From: Planctomycetota bacterium
Lineage (GTDB): Bacteria > Planctomycetota > Phycisphaerae > Phycisphaerales > UBA5793
Assembly: GCA_013112555.1 (NCBI GenBank)
Contig: JABFGK010000002.1
Location: forward strand, 1,612,001-1,676,000
Direction of reading: 5' to 3'
Length of the DNA: 64,000 bases
Shown here: positions 1 to 8,729 of the stretch, in pieces
Numbering within the stretch: position 1 is the first letter of the stretch
How the letters are laid out: every line of letters starts with the position of its first letter
Notes under the pieces: generated by a model
What the model was told of the DNA's origin: nothing
Databases searched by the model: none
The model's input: only the letters and a program-made list of their open reading frames with translations
Translations under genes and position numbers: made by a program

Positions 1-346
1 GAATGTAGGCAAACACGCTCGGCGTATTGATGCCGTAGGGCAGGGCCGTCTTGTGTACGCCTTCACGCCGCGCCCCCCACCATGCCTGCACTGCGTAAAA
101 CAGATTCCCGAATATGACGCTCACGCCGACGGCCGGGATGACGTGGTGCAGCACCTGATCTCCCGGCATGTGCACCAGCGTCTTGAGCAGTGCCAGGATC
201 ACGAGCAACTGAATCAGATTATCCACCAGCAGCCCGAACAGGCCGTCAATATCACCGCCGCCGATGCCGCCCGGGACCGGGAGTCGTGAGCCGGCCAGCC
301 CGGTACTGCCTGTTCTTGATGCTGTCGTCATCATCATCATCATCAT
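1..346 (-). CDS. NCS2-like (xanthine/uracil permease-type) membrane permease, N-terminal part only
   Basis: The reading frame enters from the left edge, so only the first ~115 residues are visible. They contain a Gly/Asp-rich stretch (GGGDIDGLFGLLVDNLIQ), a hydrophobic helix and the segment TALPYGINTPSVFAYI, which I recognise from bacterial permeases related to the NCS2 nucleobase transporters. A role in moving a purine, pyrimidine or similar solute across the inner membrane is inferred from the family; the substrate cannot be told. The frame begins with six consecutive ATG codons (329-346). An AGGA element lies five bases upstream of the first, and any of the six could initiate. The carboxy-terminal majority lies outside the window. 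Confidence 0.6.
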   Translation of the reverse strand, partial: MMMMMMTTASRTGSTGLAGSRLPVPGGIGGGDIDGLFGLLVDNLIQLLVILALLKTLVHMPGDQVLHHVIPAVGVSVIFGNLFYAVQAWWGARREGVHKTALPYGINTPSVFAYI

Positions 347-622
347 GAGTCCTGCACTCCTGTCAAACCAGCCGTGCCCACCCGTATTTGCCGCTCTCAT
401 CGTACTGGAATCGCAGCGTCGATACACCGTTGCATCGGCCACATTCTCCCTTTTTGATCACTCGTGGAAGCGGTTGCCGGACCTGTCCCGGGCCGACCCG
501 CACCCGACACCCAATACTCCTGCAAGAAATCGTGACGGGCCGATCTCCAATGTTTACAATGTGGCACGAGCCCGTCACGTGACGACGTGCACCGTTCCTC
601 ACCAGCGGAAAGACGCAGCATC

Positions 623-1159
623 ATGGCAGAATCAGTCATCTGGACCGGCCGATCGTCCCAACTGACCAACATCAAGTCATTCCTTGTCTGCTTGGTCATC
701 TGGATCTTGCTGATCCCGACCCTGTGGTTCCTCTGGGAGAAGCTCGGGGCCAAGTGGTCGCTTATTCTGACAGCCGTCTGGTTCGGCCTGCCGTTCCTGT
801 TCGCTGCCAAGCAATGGCTCAACGTCAAGTTCTACGTCTACGAGCTGACCTCTCAGCGCATGCGGATTACCAAAGGGATCCTGTCAAAACGGACCGATGA
901 ACTCGAACTCTATCGCGTCAAGGACATCACGCTCGTTCAGCCATTCTTCATGCGACTGTTCAAACTCGGCAACGTGGTCCTGGATACCTCGGACCGCACG
1001 ACGCCGACCGTCACGGTGCAGGCCGTCCGGGACCCGCGCCACCTCCTCGATGAGCTGCGCGAAGCCGTCGAAACCATGCGCATGCAGAAGCGCGTCCGAG
1101 AAGTCGATTTCAGCGACGGCGACATGGACGGCGGCGACTTCTCCGACATGGGCGATTAG
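623..1159 (+). CDS. Bacterial PH-domain membrane protein (bPH_2 / DUF304 type)
   Basis: This 178-residue protein has two closely spaced membrane segments near the N-terminus (about residues 18-38 and 45-65). A bPH_2 domain follows, recognisable from ELTSQRMRITKGILSKRTDELELYRVKDI and LDTSDRTTP. Such proteins resemble YdbT/YdbS and sit in the inner membrane with the PH fold in the cytoplasm; their molecular role is not established. The tail is rich in Asp/Gly. I chose ATG 623 because GGAAAGA lies just upstream; an in-frame GTG at 587 would add 12 unlikely residues. It stands alone, divergent from the permease. Confidence 0.75.
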   Translation: MAESVIWTGRSSQLTNIKSFLVCLVIWILLIPTLWFLWEKLGAKWSLILTAVWFGLPFLFAAKQWLNVKFYVYELTSQRMRITKGILSKRTDELELYRVKDITLVQPFFMRLFKLGNVVLDTSDRTTPTVTVQAVRDPRHLLDELREAVETMRMQKRVREVDFSDGDMDGGDFSDMGD

Positions 1160-1829
1160 CACGCGTGCGGTAGAGCACGCTGCCGAAGAGCCCTCCTGTT
1201 TCCTCCCCCGTCATCCCCCTCCTGTCCATCCTCCCCTCCGGATCGCCAATCTCCCGATTGGCACTTCTTACTCCTTCCCCAGTCCCGATGCGGGGGGCCT
1301 TGGTCGGCGTGGGTGCTCCTCCCGTTCGTCATGCCTGCGAACGCAGGCATCCAGTGAGATTCATCCCAGGTCTACTGACGTGTCGCACGAAGTGGCTGCA
1401 GGTCGAGTACACCACCCCGTCCCCACTGGATTCCCGCCTGCGCGGGAATGACGAGTGAGGACTGTGCTTCGCACCGGGATGACGGATGAGGACTGTGCTT
1501 CGCCGATAACGCCGGTTCGCCAATCTCCCGATTGGCGTTGTTCGTCCTCGTTCCCACCGGGAGCGGCCTTCTGCTCCTCCCCCTTCCATCTGTACCGTCT
1601 GTATCGATTGCGCATGTCGTCTCCCGGACATGCAAGCGCCATCCGCTCGCTTCACCCGCTCTCATATGTTCCACTTGAAGTGCATTGACATCACGACAGG
1701 GTGGCACACGGTGCGTGCCGGAGGCAAACTGAATCGCACCATCTCGAGCATGTGTTTCTATGTGTGTACCGGCCCTGTCAGAGAAAGAGACTGACTGATT
1801 GATACCACCTACTCCAGGGGTCGACCTTC
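1160..1829. repeat. Gene-free island of short palindromic repeats
   Basis: No convincing gene is present. The segment holds two copies of the hairpin GCCAATCTCCCGATTGGC (1245-1262 and 1519-1536), ATGCCTGCGAACGCAGGCAT at 1331-1350, and ATTCCCGCCTGCGCGGGAAT at 1430-1449. A 17-base direct repeat ending CTGTGCTTCGC occurs at 1456-1472 and 1487-1503. These resemble the REP-like intergenic palindromes common in G+C-rich bacteria. The end probably carries the promoter of the sugar transferase, but no clear hexamers were seen. Confidence 0.6.
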
Positions 1830-3215
1830 ATGCCGGATACACACCGTTCCCCACTCTCGATCAACACCACCAGGCCCGGTGAAGCAGCCGTTGGTCGTGC
1901 CAGACGGGCGCGAGCCCGGCGCATCCATGCTCGGCGTGCCATCCTGCGCCTCCGCCTGTTTGCGCGCTGGTGCAATCCGTGGTGTGCCGTCGAGGCAGGG
2001 CGGGATCGGCCCTTTGGATATTGGCGACGGCGGAAACTGGCCGTCAGCCTGATCAGTCTCGCACACTTGCCGGCTATCGGGTGGGTGGCAGCAGGTCACC
2101 AACCGCTGCTGAGTCTCATCCTGGCCATTGCCATGTTCTCCTGGATCCTCGCCGTAGTCCGAAGCCATGCATTGCGCGGCTGGTCGGTTCGATTGCCGGC
2201 CGAGGTCGTGGCCGATCTCCTGCGTGCCTGTGTCCCCATCACGACCGTCACCTGCTTCTGTGCCTCGGTGCTGGGCCTGTCACTCCTGGGGCCGTTGGTC
2301 GTGAACACGATGGCCCTGTCCCTGTTGTGTCTGCAGACTTTGTTCCTCCGAGGCCGGCCGCGCTCCTGGGTCCGCATAATCGGCAGCCCGTCCAACCTCG
2401 GCGCTGCGGTTGGGACATTCGACCAATGTATGGACTTGCTCGGCCGTGACGGCTGCCGCTTTGCCCCATTCCGTGCCGACCGACCCCAGCCCGAAGCCTG
2501 GGCACGCCGGATCCGGGCCTGGCTTAATCGTGGCGAGACTGTGCTCGTCCTCGAACCTCGCCTTCGCCCCATCGCATCGCAACTTCAGCCGCTCGGCGAC
2601 GTCATTTTCGCTGAAGACTGTCTGCTGTTTACCCCGATCGTTCACCCGGCCGGCAAGACGATGGATGCTGTGCTGGCAGGATTCAACCGAGTCCTGGCCT
2701 GCATCGCAGCCCTCACGCTTTGGCCGCCCGCGCTGCTGCTGGCAATCCTGATCAAATTCGACGACGGCGGGCCCGTCTTCTTTACCCAAGACCGGGTCGG
2801 CAAAGATGGAACGGTTTTCCAACTCTATAAGTTCCGCACCATGCGCGTTGATGCACCGAAGTATGCCGTCCACCCGAACGGCGACGACCCGCGCGTCACT
2901 CGCATCGGACGCTGGATGCGCAAACTCTCGCTCGATGAACTGCCGCAGATTATTAACGTTCTGCTCGGCGATATGCGGCTCGTCGGGCCACGCCCGGAAA
3001 TGCCGTTCATCGTGGAGAAGTACGATGATACCCACCGTGCCCGTCTGCGCGTCACACCCGGCATCACCGGCCTGTGGCAGGTCTCACCCCACCGCAACGA
3101 CCCGATCCACGAACACATCGAATACGACCTGGCCTACATCGCCCACCGTGGCCCCATCCTCGACCTGGCCCTCATCATCGCCACACTCGGCCTCGCCAAT
3201 TCGAGCGGCAACTGA
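1830..3215 (+). CDS. Polyprenyl-phosphate sugar-1-phosphate transferase (exopolysaccharide initiating enzyme)
   Basis: At 461 residues this matches the WcaJ/WbaP family, which moves a sugar-1-phosphate from a nucleotide sugar onto undecaprenyl phosphate at the cytoplasmic face of the inner membrane and so starts exopolysaccharide or O-antigen repeats. The N-terminal half has several hydrophobic helices. The C-terminal bacterial sugar transferase domain (about 280-461) begins with a membrane helix and contains FFTQDRVGKDG, YKFRTMRVDA, KLSLDELPQIINVLLGDM, LVGPRPEMP and TPGITGLWQV, all family hallmarks. An AGGGG element lies about ten bases before ATG 1830. No other glycan genes are adjacent, although uppP lies 40 kb away. 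Sugar specificity is not visible. Confidence 0.88.
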   Translation: MPDTHRSPLSINTTRPGEAAVGRARRARARRIHARRAILRLRLFARWCNPWCAVEAGRDRPFGYWRRRKLAVSLISLAHLPAIGWVAAGHQPLLSLILAIAMFSWILAVVRSHALRGWSVRLPAEVVADLLRACVPITTVTCFCASVLGLSLLGPLVVNTMALSLLCLQTLFLRGRPRSWVRIIGSPSNLGAAVGTFDQCMDLLGRDGCRFAPFRADRPQPEAWARRIRAWLNRGETVLVLEPRLRPIASQLQPLGDVIFAEDCLLFTPIVHPAGKTMDAVLAGFNRVLACIAALTLWPPALLLAILIKFDDGGPVFFTQDRVGKDGTVFQLYKFRTMRVDAPKYAVHPNGDDPRVTRIGRWMRKLSLDELPQIINVLLGDMRLVGPRPEMPFIVEKYDDTHRARLRVTPGITGLWQVSPHRNDPIHEHIEYDLAYIAHRGPILDLALIIATLGLANSSGN

Positions 3216-3622
3216 ATGTAGGTCAGTACGTCCGTCCTGACAGCCGCCGCCGTCCTGTCTGAACAAGCACAAGGATACCAATAGGGGAGGTGCTCCTCCT
3301 TCTCCCCTCTCCCGCTGGGAGAGGGGCCGGGGGGTGAGGGCCGGATCACCTCTATCCTCCCGCCTCCGTTGAGAGGGCACGCCGCAGCGTGCCCCTACGA
3401 CACCCACCACCTTTTCCCTCCGTCCGTTGAGAGGGCACGCCGCAGCGTGCCCCTACTTCATCCCTGTGCTGACCGCCACACTCTTGTGCACATTTCAGGC
3501 GCATCACAGGCATTCTACCCTCATCTCTCAGAATCCCCGGCGGAATCCCTTGCATTTGTACGCCAATCACTCACACTGCCACACAACTAACACTCGCAAA
3601 CTCGACAAGGGAGGCCACCTCA
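3216..3622. repeat. Intergenic repeats, including a duplicated 34-base palindromic unit
   Basis: This stretch has no gene. At 3302-3338 is a CCTCTCCC...GGGAGAGG hairpin followed by a G-rich GGGGGTGAGGG tract, a motif often seen dispersed in bacterial genomes. Two identical 34-base units lie at 3365-3398 and 3423-3456, each containing the inverted repeat GGGCACGC-CGCA-GCGTGCCC. Two copies with a 24-base gap is too few to call a CRISPR. An AGGGAGG ribosome-binding site for the next gene lies at the end. Confidence 0.6.
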
Positions 3623-4381
3623 ATGAAACGACGACACCCCCTCACCATCGCCACACTCATCACCCTCGGACTCGTCACCACACTCGCCGGCTGCGTGAAT
3701 CCTCCACAGACATCCGCTCCGATCTCCATTCCCCCGCAATATCAGGCACAACTTGCACAGACGTATCACTCCATCACCGCTGCCTGGATCGACGACATCG
3801 ACACGGAGCACGATCTTGCCCGACAACTCATGGACATCGCTGCGGTCAATCTCAGGCGCGACATTCTGCTCGACCTCGATGCACTGCTCGATGCAGCCGG
3901 CCAACCGGATCACACACTCCTGGACTCGCTCATCGAGGATCAATCGACTACCAACGCACTCGCTGCCGAAGTCTGGTCGCAACATCTGACCCGCCCGCAG
4001 GCTCACCGCATCCTTGATGATCATGCTGCCGCTGCGTCACTGTCACTCAATATCCGAGATAGGATCGAGAGCCACCTCCTGTCCAACTTCAGTGCCATTG
4101 CAGAACTTAATAGAGACACAATGGAGACACTGAACACGATCAACGCCCGGCGACAAGCCGTCACGCGCATGCTCATGGATCTGCAGCAATCGCTCGATGC
4201 AACAATACTCCCACCGGCTCACCTGGCTTCAATCCGAGCCCTGATGCCCATCGACGACCAGGCACTGCTGTATGCCACGATCGCCGCTGCCATCCAGACC
4301 ATCCACGACACCGATATACGCCGCGCTGCCCAGACGGTCCTCGACACGATGACAGCCAAACCAACGCCCGGCACCGAATAG
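3623..4381 (+). CDS. Putative lipoprotein of unknown function
   Basis: This 252-residue protein starts with a typical lipoprotein signal: basic MKRRH, a hydrophobic stretch, then lipobox LAGC with Cys at about residue 24. It should therefore be lipidated and held in the cell envelope. The mature part is predicted to be almost wholly helical, with many Ala, Leu, Asp and Gln and no Cys or recognisable catalytic motif. A strong AGGGAGG lies upstream of ATG 3623. Gene 4442-4882 follows by 60 bases in the same direction and may be cotranscribed. I do not recognise the family. Confidence 0.7.
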   Translation: MKRRHPLTIATLITLGLVTTLAGCVNPPQTSAPISIPPQYQAQLAQTYHSITAAWIDDIDTEHDLARQLMDIAAVNLRRDILLDLDALLDAAGQPDHTLLDSLIEDQSTTNALAAEVWSQHLTRPQAHRILDDHAAAASLSLNIRDRIESHLLSNFSAIAELNRDTMETLNTINARRQAVTRMLMDLQQSLDATILPPAHLASIRALMPIDDQALLYATIAAAIQTIHDTDIRRAAQTVLDTMTAKPTPGTE

Positions 4382-4441
4382 TTAGCCGCGACGCGGAGCG
4401 GAGCGCGCACTTTCTCTCATACCCATTACACGCTCACCGAA

Positions 4442-4882
4442 ATGAGTATCGCCATGTCAAAGACCACGAACGGACCCGATACCGCCCCGTCCCTTCTTGA
4501 TACCCTCCACGAGTCGATCACGACCAACACACCAACGGCCACACTCACAGTCGAGCAATCAAAACTCATCCTCGCTGCCTTCGACCACATCGCAGCCGAC
4601 CAGGCAGTCATCACCCAACTGATTCGCCGTCTGGATCGATACGAGAATGCCGACGCCGAGGCCCGTGCCATCATGCACCGGGCACGCTCCCGAATCACGT
4701 CGATCAGCCACGGCCGGCCCGCTCCCGATGCTTCATACGACTACGAGGCTGCCAACGCCGCTCGGGCCGAGATCGCCGCCGCCCTCGCAGAGCGCCGAAC
4801 AGAGGGCGCAGACTCCCGCCCGATCCACCTGCCGGTGCTTCGGCTCGCTCTGGTGTTCATGCGAGCATTCCTGCTCCCGTGA
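4442..4882 (+). CDS. Small hypothetical helical protein
   Basis: This 146-residue product (142 if ATG 4454 is used) has no recognisable domain. It contains a heptad-like helical stretch (about 40-85), an Ala/Arg/Glu-rich helix, and a hydrophobic C-terminal end LRLALVFMRAFLLP that could touch a membrane. The ribosome-binding site is weak at both candidate starts. Coding is supported by strong third-position G/C bias and by its place directly behind the lipoprotein gene. Function unknown. Confidence 0.5.
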   Translation: MSIAMSKTTNGPDTAPSLLDTLHESITTNTPTATLTVEQSKLILAAFDHIAADQAVITQLIRRLDRYENADAEARAIMHRARSRITSISHGRPAPDASYDYEAANAARAEIAAALAERRTEGADSRPIHLPVLRLALVFMRAFLLP

Positions 4883-5043
4883 GCGGCTCTGACATGAGGA
4901 ATACAATGGATGGGTACACCATTGCGTACATATTGTTGCGGACTTTGTTTCATTATCCTGATATCCTGCCATGCTCGTTCACGGTGTTTCGTAAGGCAAG
5001 TATGGTCTGAACGCTGACACAGACAGAGGAAATATCTCTTCAA

Positions 5044-8000
5044 ATGAATGATTATGACACGCAATCAGCATCAGCAGCAACACCACCACAGACCGAAGCG
5101 CTGAACGATGCGCAGCGTCAGGCGGTCGTGCATGAGGGTTCGCCCCTCATCATCCTTGCCGGCCCCGGAACCGGAAAGACGCGGGTCATCATTCATCGCA
5201 TTGCCCACCTGGTGCTTGATGCCGGGGTGAGGCCGGACCACGTGTTGGCCTTGACGTTTACCAATAAGGCTGCAACAGAGCTCCGAACACGGCTTGTCCG
5301 CCTTCTCAAGTCGTCGGCACGTGCCGACCGGGTTCATGCTGCGACGTTTCATGGATTCGGGCGCTGGCTCATCAGACGCTATGGGCATTTGGGCGGCCTC
5401 AGTGCGCACCCACAGTTGATGGACGAACCTCAGCAAAGAGCACTGATGCGGAAACTCATCGATGAGACCGGCATCGGCCAACTGCACCAGTTGTACAATC
5501 CCTATGCACTCGTGCCCCGGGCGCTCGACTTTGTCAGCCAGGCCCGTAACTTTGCCGTTACACCGACCGCAGCCGTGCAGCATGCACAGGACTGGAAGAC
5601 GCGATTGGAGGATCAATCAGATCTCACGGACCAGCAGCGTGAAGCCGAGGAAGTTCGCCATCGGGTGTTTGAGCAGCTGGCGGAACTGTACCACCATTTC
5701 GATGAAGCCTGCCGCCGACGCAATTTCGTCACCTTTGACGACTACCAGTCATTGCCGATCCGATTGCTCAACGAGCACCCCGGCTTGCGCAGCCTGATTC
5801 GTAATGACTTCCCGCACATCCTGGTTGATGAGTTTCAGGATGTTAATATTGCTCAGCTCGAGTTGCTCAAGTGCATCGCCGGCCCCGATCACGACCTCTG
5901 CGTCGTTGGCGATGACGATCAGGCCATCTACGGCTTCCGCGGCTCGGTCCAGACCGGCTTCCGTCGCTTTGCCGACAACTGGCCGACGACCACGGTTGTC
6001 GAACTGTCGGAGAACTACCGCTCGACTCAGATCATCCTCGATGCTGCGCACCAGATCATTGAGGAGAGTGAGACACGCTTTCGCCCGGACAAACGCACGG
6101 TTGCATCCGGCCCGCTGGCCGCCGTGGCCAACTCGATTGAGATGATCACCTACGAAGGACTCGACGGAGCCGGGCGAGTTGTGGCCCGGCAAATCCTGAC
6201 AGCCCGGCAGGCTCCTCAGAAAGGGGCCGAGGGACAACTCAACTGGTCCGACTTTGCCGTTCTGATTCGGAATAACGTCGACATCCCGCGCATCAGTGCA
6301 GCCCTCGATGTCCACGAGATCCCCTTCATTGCGCCCGAGCAACCGGTCGCCTTGACCCACCCGGCCGTCCGCGACGTCCTGTGCTGGCTGCATCTGTTGG
6401 CCGACCCACATGAGGACGAGCAAGCGGTCCGTCTGCTAGTCCGTCCTCCCTATGGCCTCGAACTCCTGACCGTCACCCAATGGCAGCGTGACTACCGACA
6501 GTATGTGGACTCGATGAAGCAGGCAGCCGAGGAGAACGGCGAACCGTCGTCGGTAGCCCGCGCCCACAGTCAGCCGCTGCCGTTTATCGAGTATGCGATC
6601 CAGCAGCAACTCGATCCCGTGCTGGAGCGCTTCGCGGCCGTCTACCGGCATCTGAAAGAGGCATCTCTGACGGAGCCGGCCGACGCGATCGTCGGTCAGG
6701 TGATTCATGAGGCCGGCCTGCTTGTGGTCGAGGCTGAGAGCGATGCCATGCGCCAGACTCGGCTTGAACAACTGGCTGAGTTCCTCGGGCTCGTGCGCGA
6801 ACGCTTGGGCCACATTGAGCCGCCCCGCCGATTGGCACAGTTGCTGGCGTATCTCGATGATCTCAAAGGGCAGTACGACGGCGCGTATGGAACCTCCGTC
6901 GAGTCGCGTATGGAAAACGACGGCATTGCCGGCGACGAATCCGAGATTGATGCGGTCCGTATTCTGACCGCCCACAAGAGCAAGGGGCTCGAATTCGACA
7001 CCGTCTTCATTCCCCGCATTAATGTGCGTAACGGGTTTGATCCCGGCGGCAAGAGTACCAGTTCCGTCAGTGAGGGGGATGACGACGAGTCCGATTTCCC
7101 GGCTGCCCTTCGCCAGAACGAAGTGTTTGACCAATCCGAAGAGGAACGTCGCCTGTTCTTCGTGGCCATGACCCGTTCCAAACGCCGGCTCGTGTTGCTC
7201 TCCCAATGTCGTGATGCGCGAGGACGAAAGACCAGCCCGTCCTCCTTCTGGCGCGAGATCGAGGAGGCTGCCGAGTCTGGCGTGATCCCGGTCGAGTCGT
7301 GCCCAGCCGACGAGTTAATGACACGGGCTGACGAGGCAGACACATCAGCCGACGCCGAGGCCGACACGTCATCGACCTCCGTGGGCCTGGCATTGACCGG
7401 TGCCTGCCCGGTTCGACACACGCGCCGCGTTCAGGCCGGCCACGAGTTGGCCCGTGTGCTGCACGCGTTGCGCGATCCCGACTTGAGCCCGGCCGCCGTC
7501 CCCGATCTCCAGCGCCGCCTCTGTGCCGTCAGTGCCCGCCTTGCTGCGCTCAACGTGCCAGGCAAGTCACAGGCTCATGCGATTCTTGAGTCGTCGGCCC
7601 AGTGGTTTGACGATGAAGCCGAGTTGAACCAGGCACTCGAAGATGTCGATGCCCTGGCCGATCCGCTGACGACGACGCTTGCCCCGCCCAGGGCCCCGCT
7701 GCGACTCAGTTATACCTCCATCAACCAATACCTTCGATGCCCGCGATGTTACTGGCTGCGGTACGTCGTGAAACTGACCGCACCGCCGTCGGGGGCGATC
7801 ACCTTCGGTTCGGTCATCCATGAAACACTGGAGAAGTTCTACCTGACACAGATGCTGGCCGAGTCCGGCGACTTGCCGGACGTGAAAGCACCCGGCCTTC
7901 CGGAGTTAATACAGATCGGTCTCCAGATGTACAACGAGTTGCGCAGCCCGGATGACGAAGGGAAGTCCTCCTTCCGGACACGCCTGCGTGCTGCCCTCGA

Positions 8001-8460
8001 GCTGTATTATAAAGACCTGCATCGGCCGGACCTGAACCCGGTCGCCGTCGAGGAATCGATCAAGTTCGATTACGAGCATGACGGGCACACCCATCTGATC
8101 GACTCGCGCATCGACCGGATCGATGTGGACGATGCCGGCTACCACCTCATCGATTACAAGACCGGCAAGGAAAAGAAGGACCTCCTCAAACCCCCGAAGA
8201 AGGATCTCCAGTTCGGCATCTACCTGATGGCCCTGCAGCACTGGGCCGAGACCGAGGATGTGGCCGGCACAGCCGAATACTGGCTGACCTCACTCGGGCA
8301 GCGCGGCATCATCGGGCTCGATGCGATTGATCTCGGCAAGGTGAAGAAGCAGATCAACAAGGCCATCGACGGCATCCTGGCCGGCGACTGGACCCAGGGC
8401 AAGCAATGCACCAGTTGCGACCTGATCTGCAACGCACTCGAGGATTCGGACGAGCCGTGA
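5044..8460 (+). CDS. UvrD/Rep-family DNA helicase fused to a PD-(D/E)XK (AddB/Cas4-like) nuclease
   Basis: This 1138-residue protein combines a superfamily 1A helicase with a RecB-type nuclease. Helicase motifs seen are Walker A GPGTGKT (40-46), TFTNKAATELRTR, Walker B VDEFQD (~261), GDDDQAIYGFRG, LSENYRST, LTAHKSKGLEFD and FVAMTRSKRRL (~705). The C-terminal third (from ~880) has LSYTSINQYLRCPRCYWLRY, a DSRIDRID strand and IDYKTGK (~1036), then CTSCDLIC. One upstream Cys with three near the end matches the iron-sulfur clasp of AddB and Cas4 nucleases. The likely job is processing of DNA ends during recombinational repair. The arrangement is like single-chain PcrA-nuclease proteins, not full AddAB, and no partner gene is adjacent. 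GAGGA precedes ATG 5044. Confidence 0.88.
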   Translation: MNDYDTQSASAATPPQTEALNDAQRQAVVHEGSPLIILAGPGTGKTRVIIHRIAHLVLDAGVRPDHVLALTFTNKAATELRTRLVRLLKSSARADRVHAATFHGFGRWLIRRYGHLGGLSAHPQLMDEPQQRALMRKLIDETGIGQLHQLYNPYALVPRALDFVSQARNFAVTPTAAVQHAQDWKTRLEDQSDLTDQQREAEEVRHRVFEQLAELYHHFDEACRRRNFVTFDDYQSLPIRLLNEHPGLRSLIRNDFPHILVDEFQDVNIAQLELLKCIAGPDHDLCVVGDDDQAIYGFRGSVQTGFRRFADNWPTTTVVELSENYRSTQIILDAAHQIIEESETRFRPDKRTVASGPLAAVANSIEMITYEGLDGAGRVVARQILTARQAPQKGAEGQLNWSDFAVLIRNNVDIPRISAALDVHEIPFIAPEQPVALTHPAVRDVLCWLHLLADPHEDEQAVRLLVRPPYGLELLTVTQWQRDYRQYVDSMKQAAEENGEPSSVARAHSQPLPFIEYAIQQQLDPVLERFAAVYRHLKEASLTEPADAIVGQVIHEAGLLVVEAESDAMRQTRLEQLAEFLGLVRERLGHIEPPRRLAQLLAYLDDLKGQYDGAYGTSVESRMENDGIAGDESEIDAVRILTAHKSKGLEFDTVFIPRINVRNGFDPGGKSTSSVSEGDDDESDFPAALRQNEVFDQSEEERRLFFVAMTRSKRRLVLLSQCRDARGRKTSPSSFWREIEEAAESGVIPVESCPADELMTRADEADTSADAEADTSSTSVGLALTGACPVRHTRRVQAGHELARVLHALRDPDLSPAAVPDLQRRLCAVSARLAALNVPGKSQAHAILESSAQWFDDEAELNQALEDVDALADPLTTTLAPPRAPLRLSYTSINQYLRCPRCYWLRYVVKLTAPPSGAITFGSVIHETLEKFYLTQMLAESGDLPDVKAPGLPELIQIGLQMYNELRSPDDEGKSSFRTRLRAALELYYKDLHRPDLNPVAVEESIKFDYEHDGHTHLIDSRIDRIDVDDAGYHLIDYKTGKEKKDLLKPPKKDLQFGIYLMALQHWAETEDVAGTAEYWLTSLGQRGIIGLDAIDLGKVKKQINKAIDGILAGDWTQGKQCTSCDLICNALEDSDEP

Positions 8461-8478
8461 CCGTGCGAGAGCACGTGA

Positions 8479-8518
8479 GAACGTAGGGTGGGCGGAGCAA
8501 CGCGACGGCCCACCGGCA
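8479..8518 (+). repeat. Dispersed intergenic repeat, short copy
   Basis: GAACGTAGGGTGGG begins an element that ends GCCCACCGGCA, so its two ends are near-complementary. A longer, diverged copy lies in reverse orientation at 12082-12148. Both sit just beyond gene ends. A CGTGC-GAGA-GCACG hairpin at 8462-8475, directly after the helicase stop, may assist termination but has no T-run. Confidence 0.5.
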
Positions 8519-8729
8519 TGTACATCCGTAACACCAGATCAGTCCCACGTGAATGCACATGGGGCCACGGGGACACATGATGGCTGGCACGGATTGGAGG
8601 AGCGCAGTGGGGCAGGCGTCTCGCCCGGCATGGCATGCCCACCTCCCCTCCGTGCCCTCCCGGCCATCCCTGCTACCATACCGCTCCCTGATTCTGCACA
8701 GAACGCCAAATCGAAAGCGACTTCCGATT

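Noticed and set aside
573..584. CGTCACGTGACG palindrome before the PH-domain gene as an operator
   Set aside because: Short, single copy and no regulator gene adjacent; too little support.
3365..3456. Possible CRISPR array
   Set aside because: Only two repeat copies, a repeat with a large internal palindrome and no cas genes.
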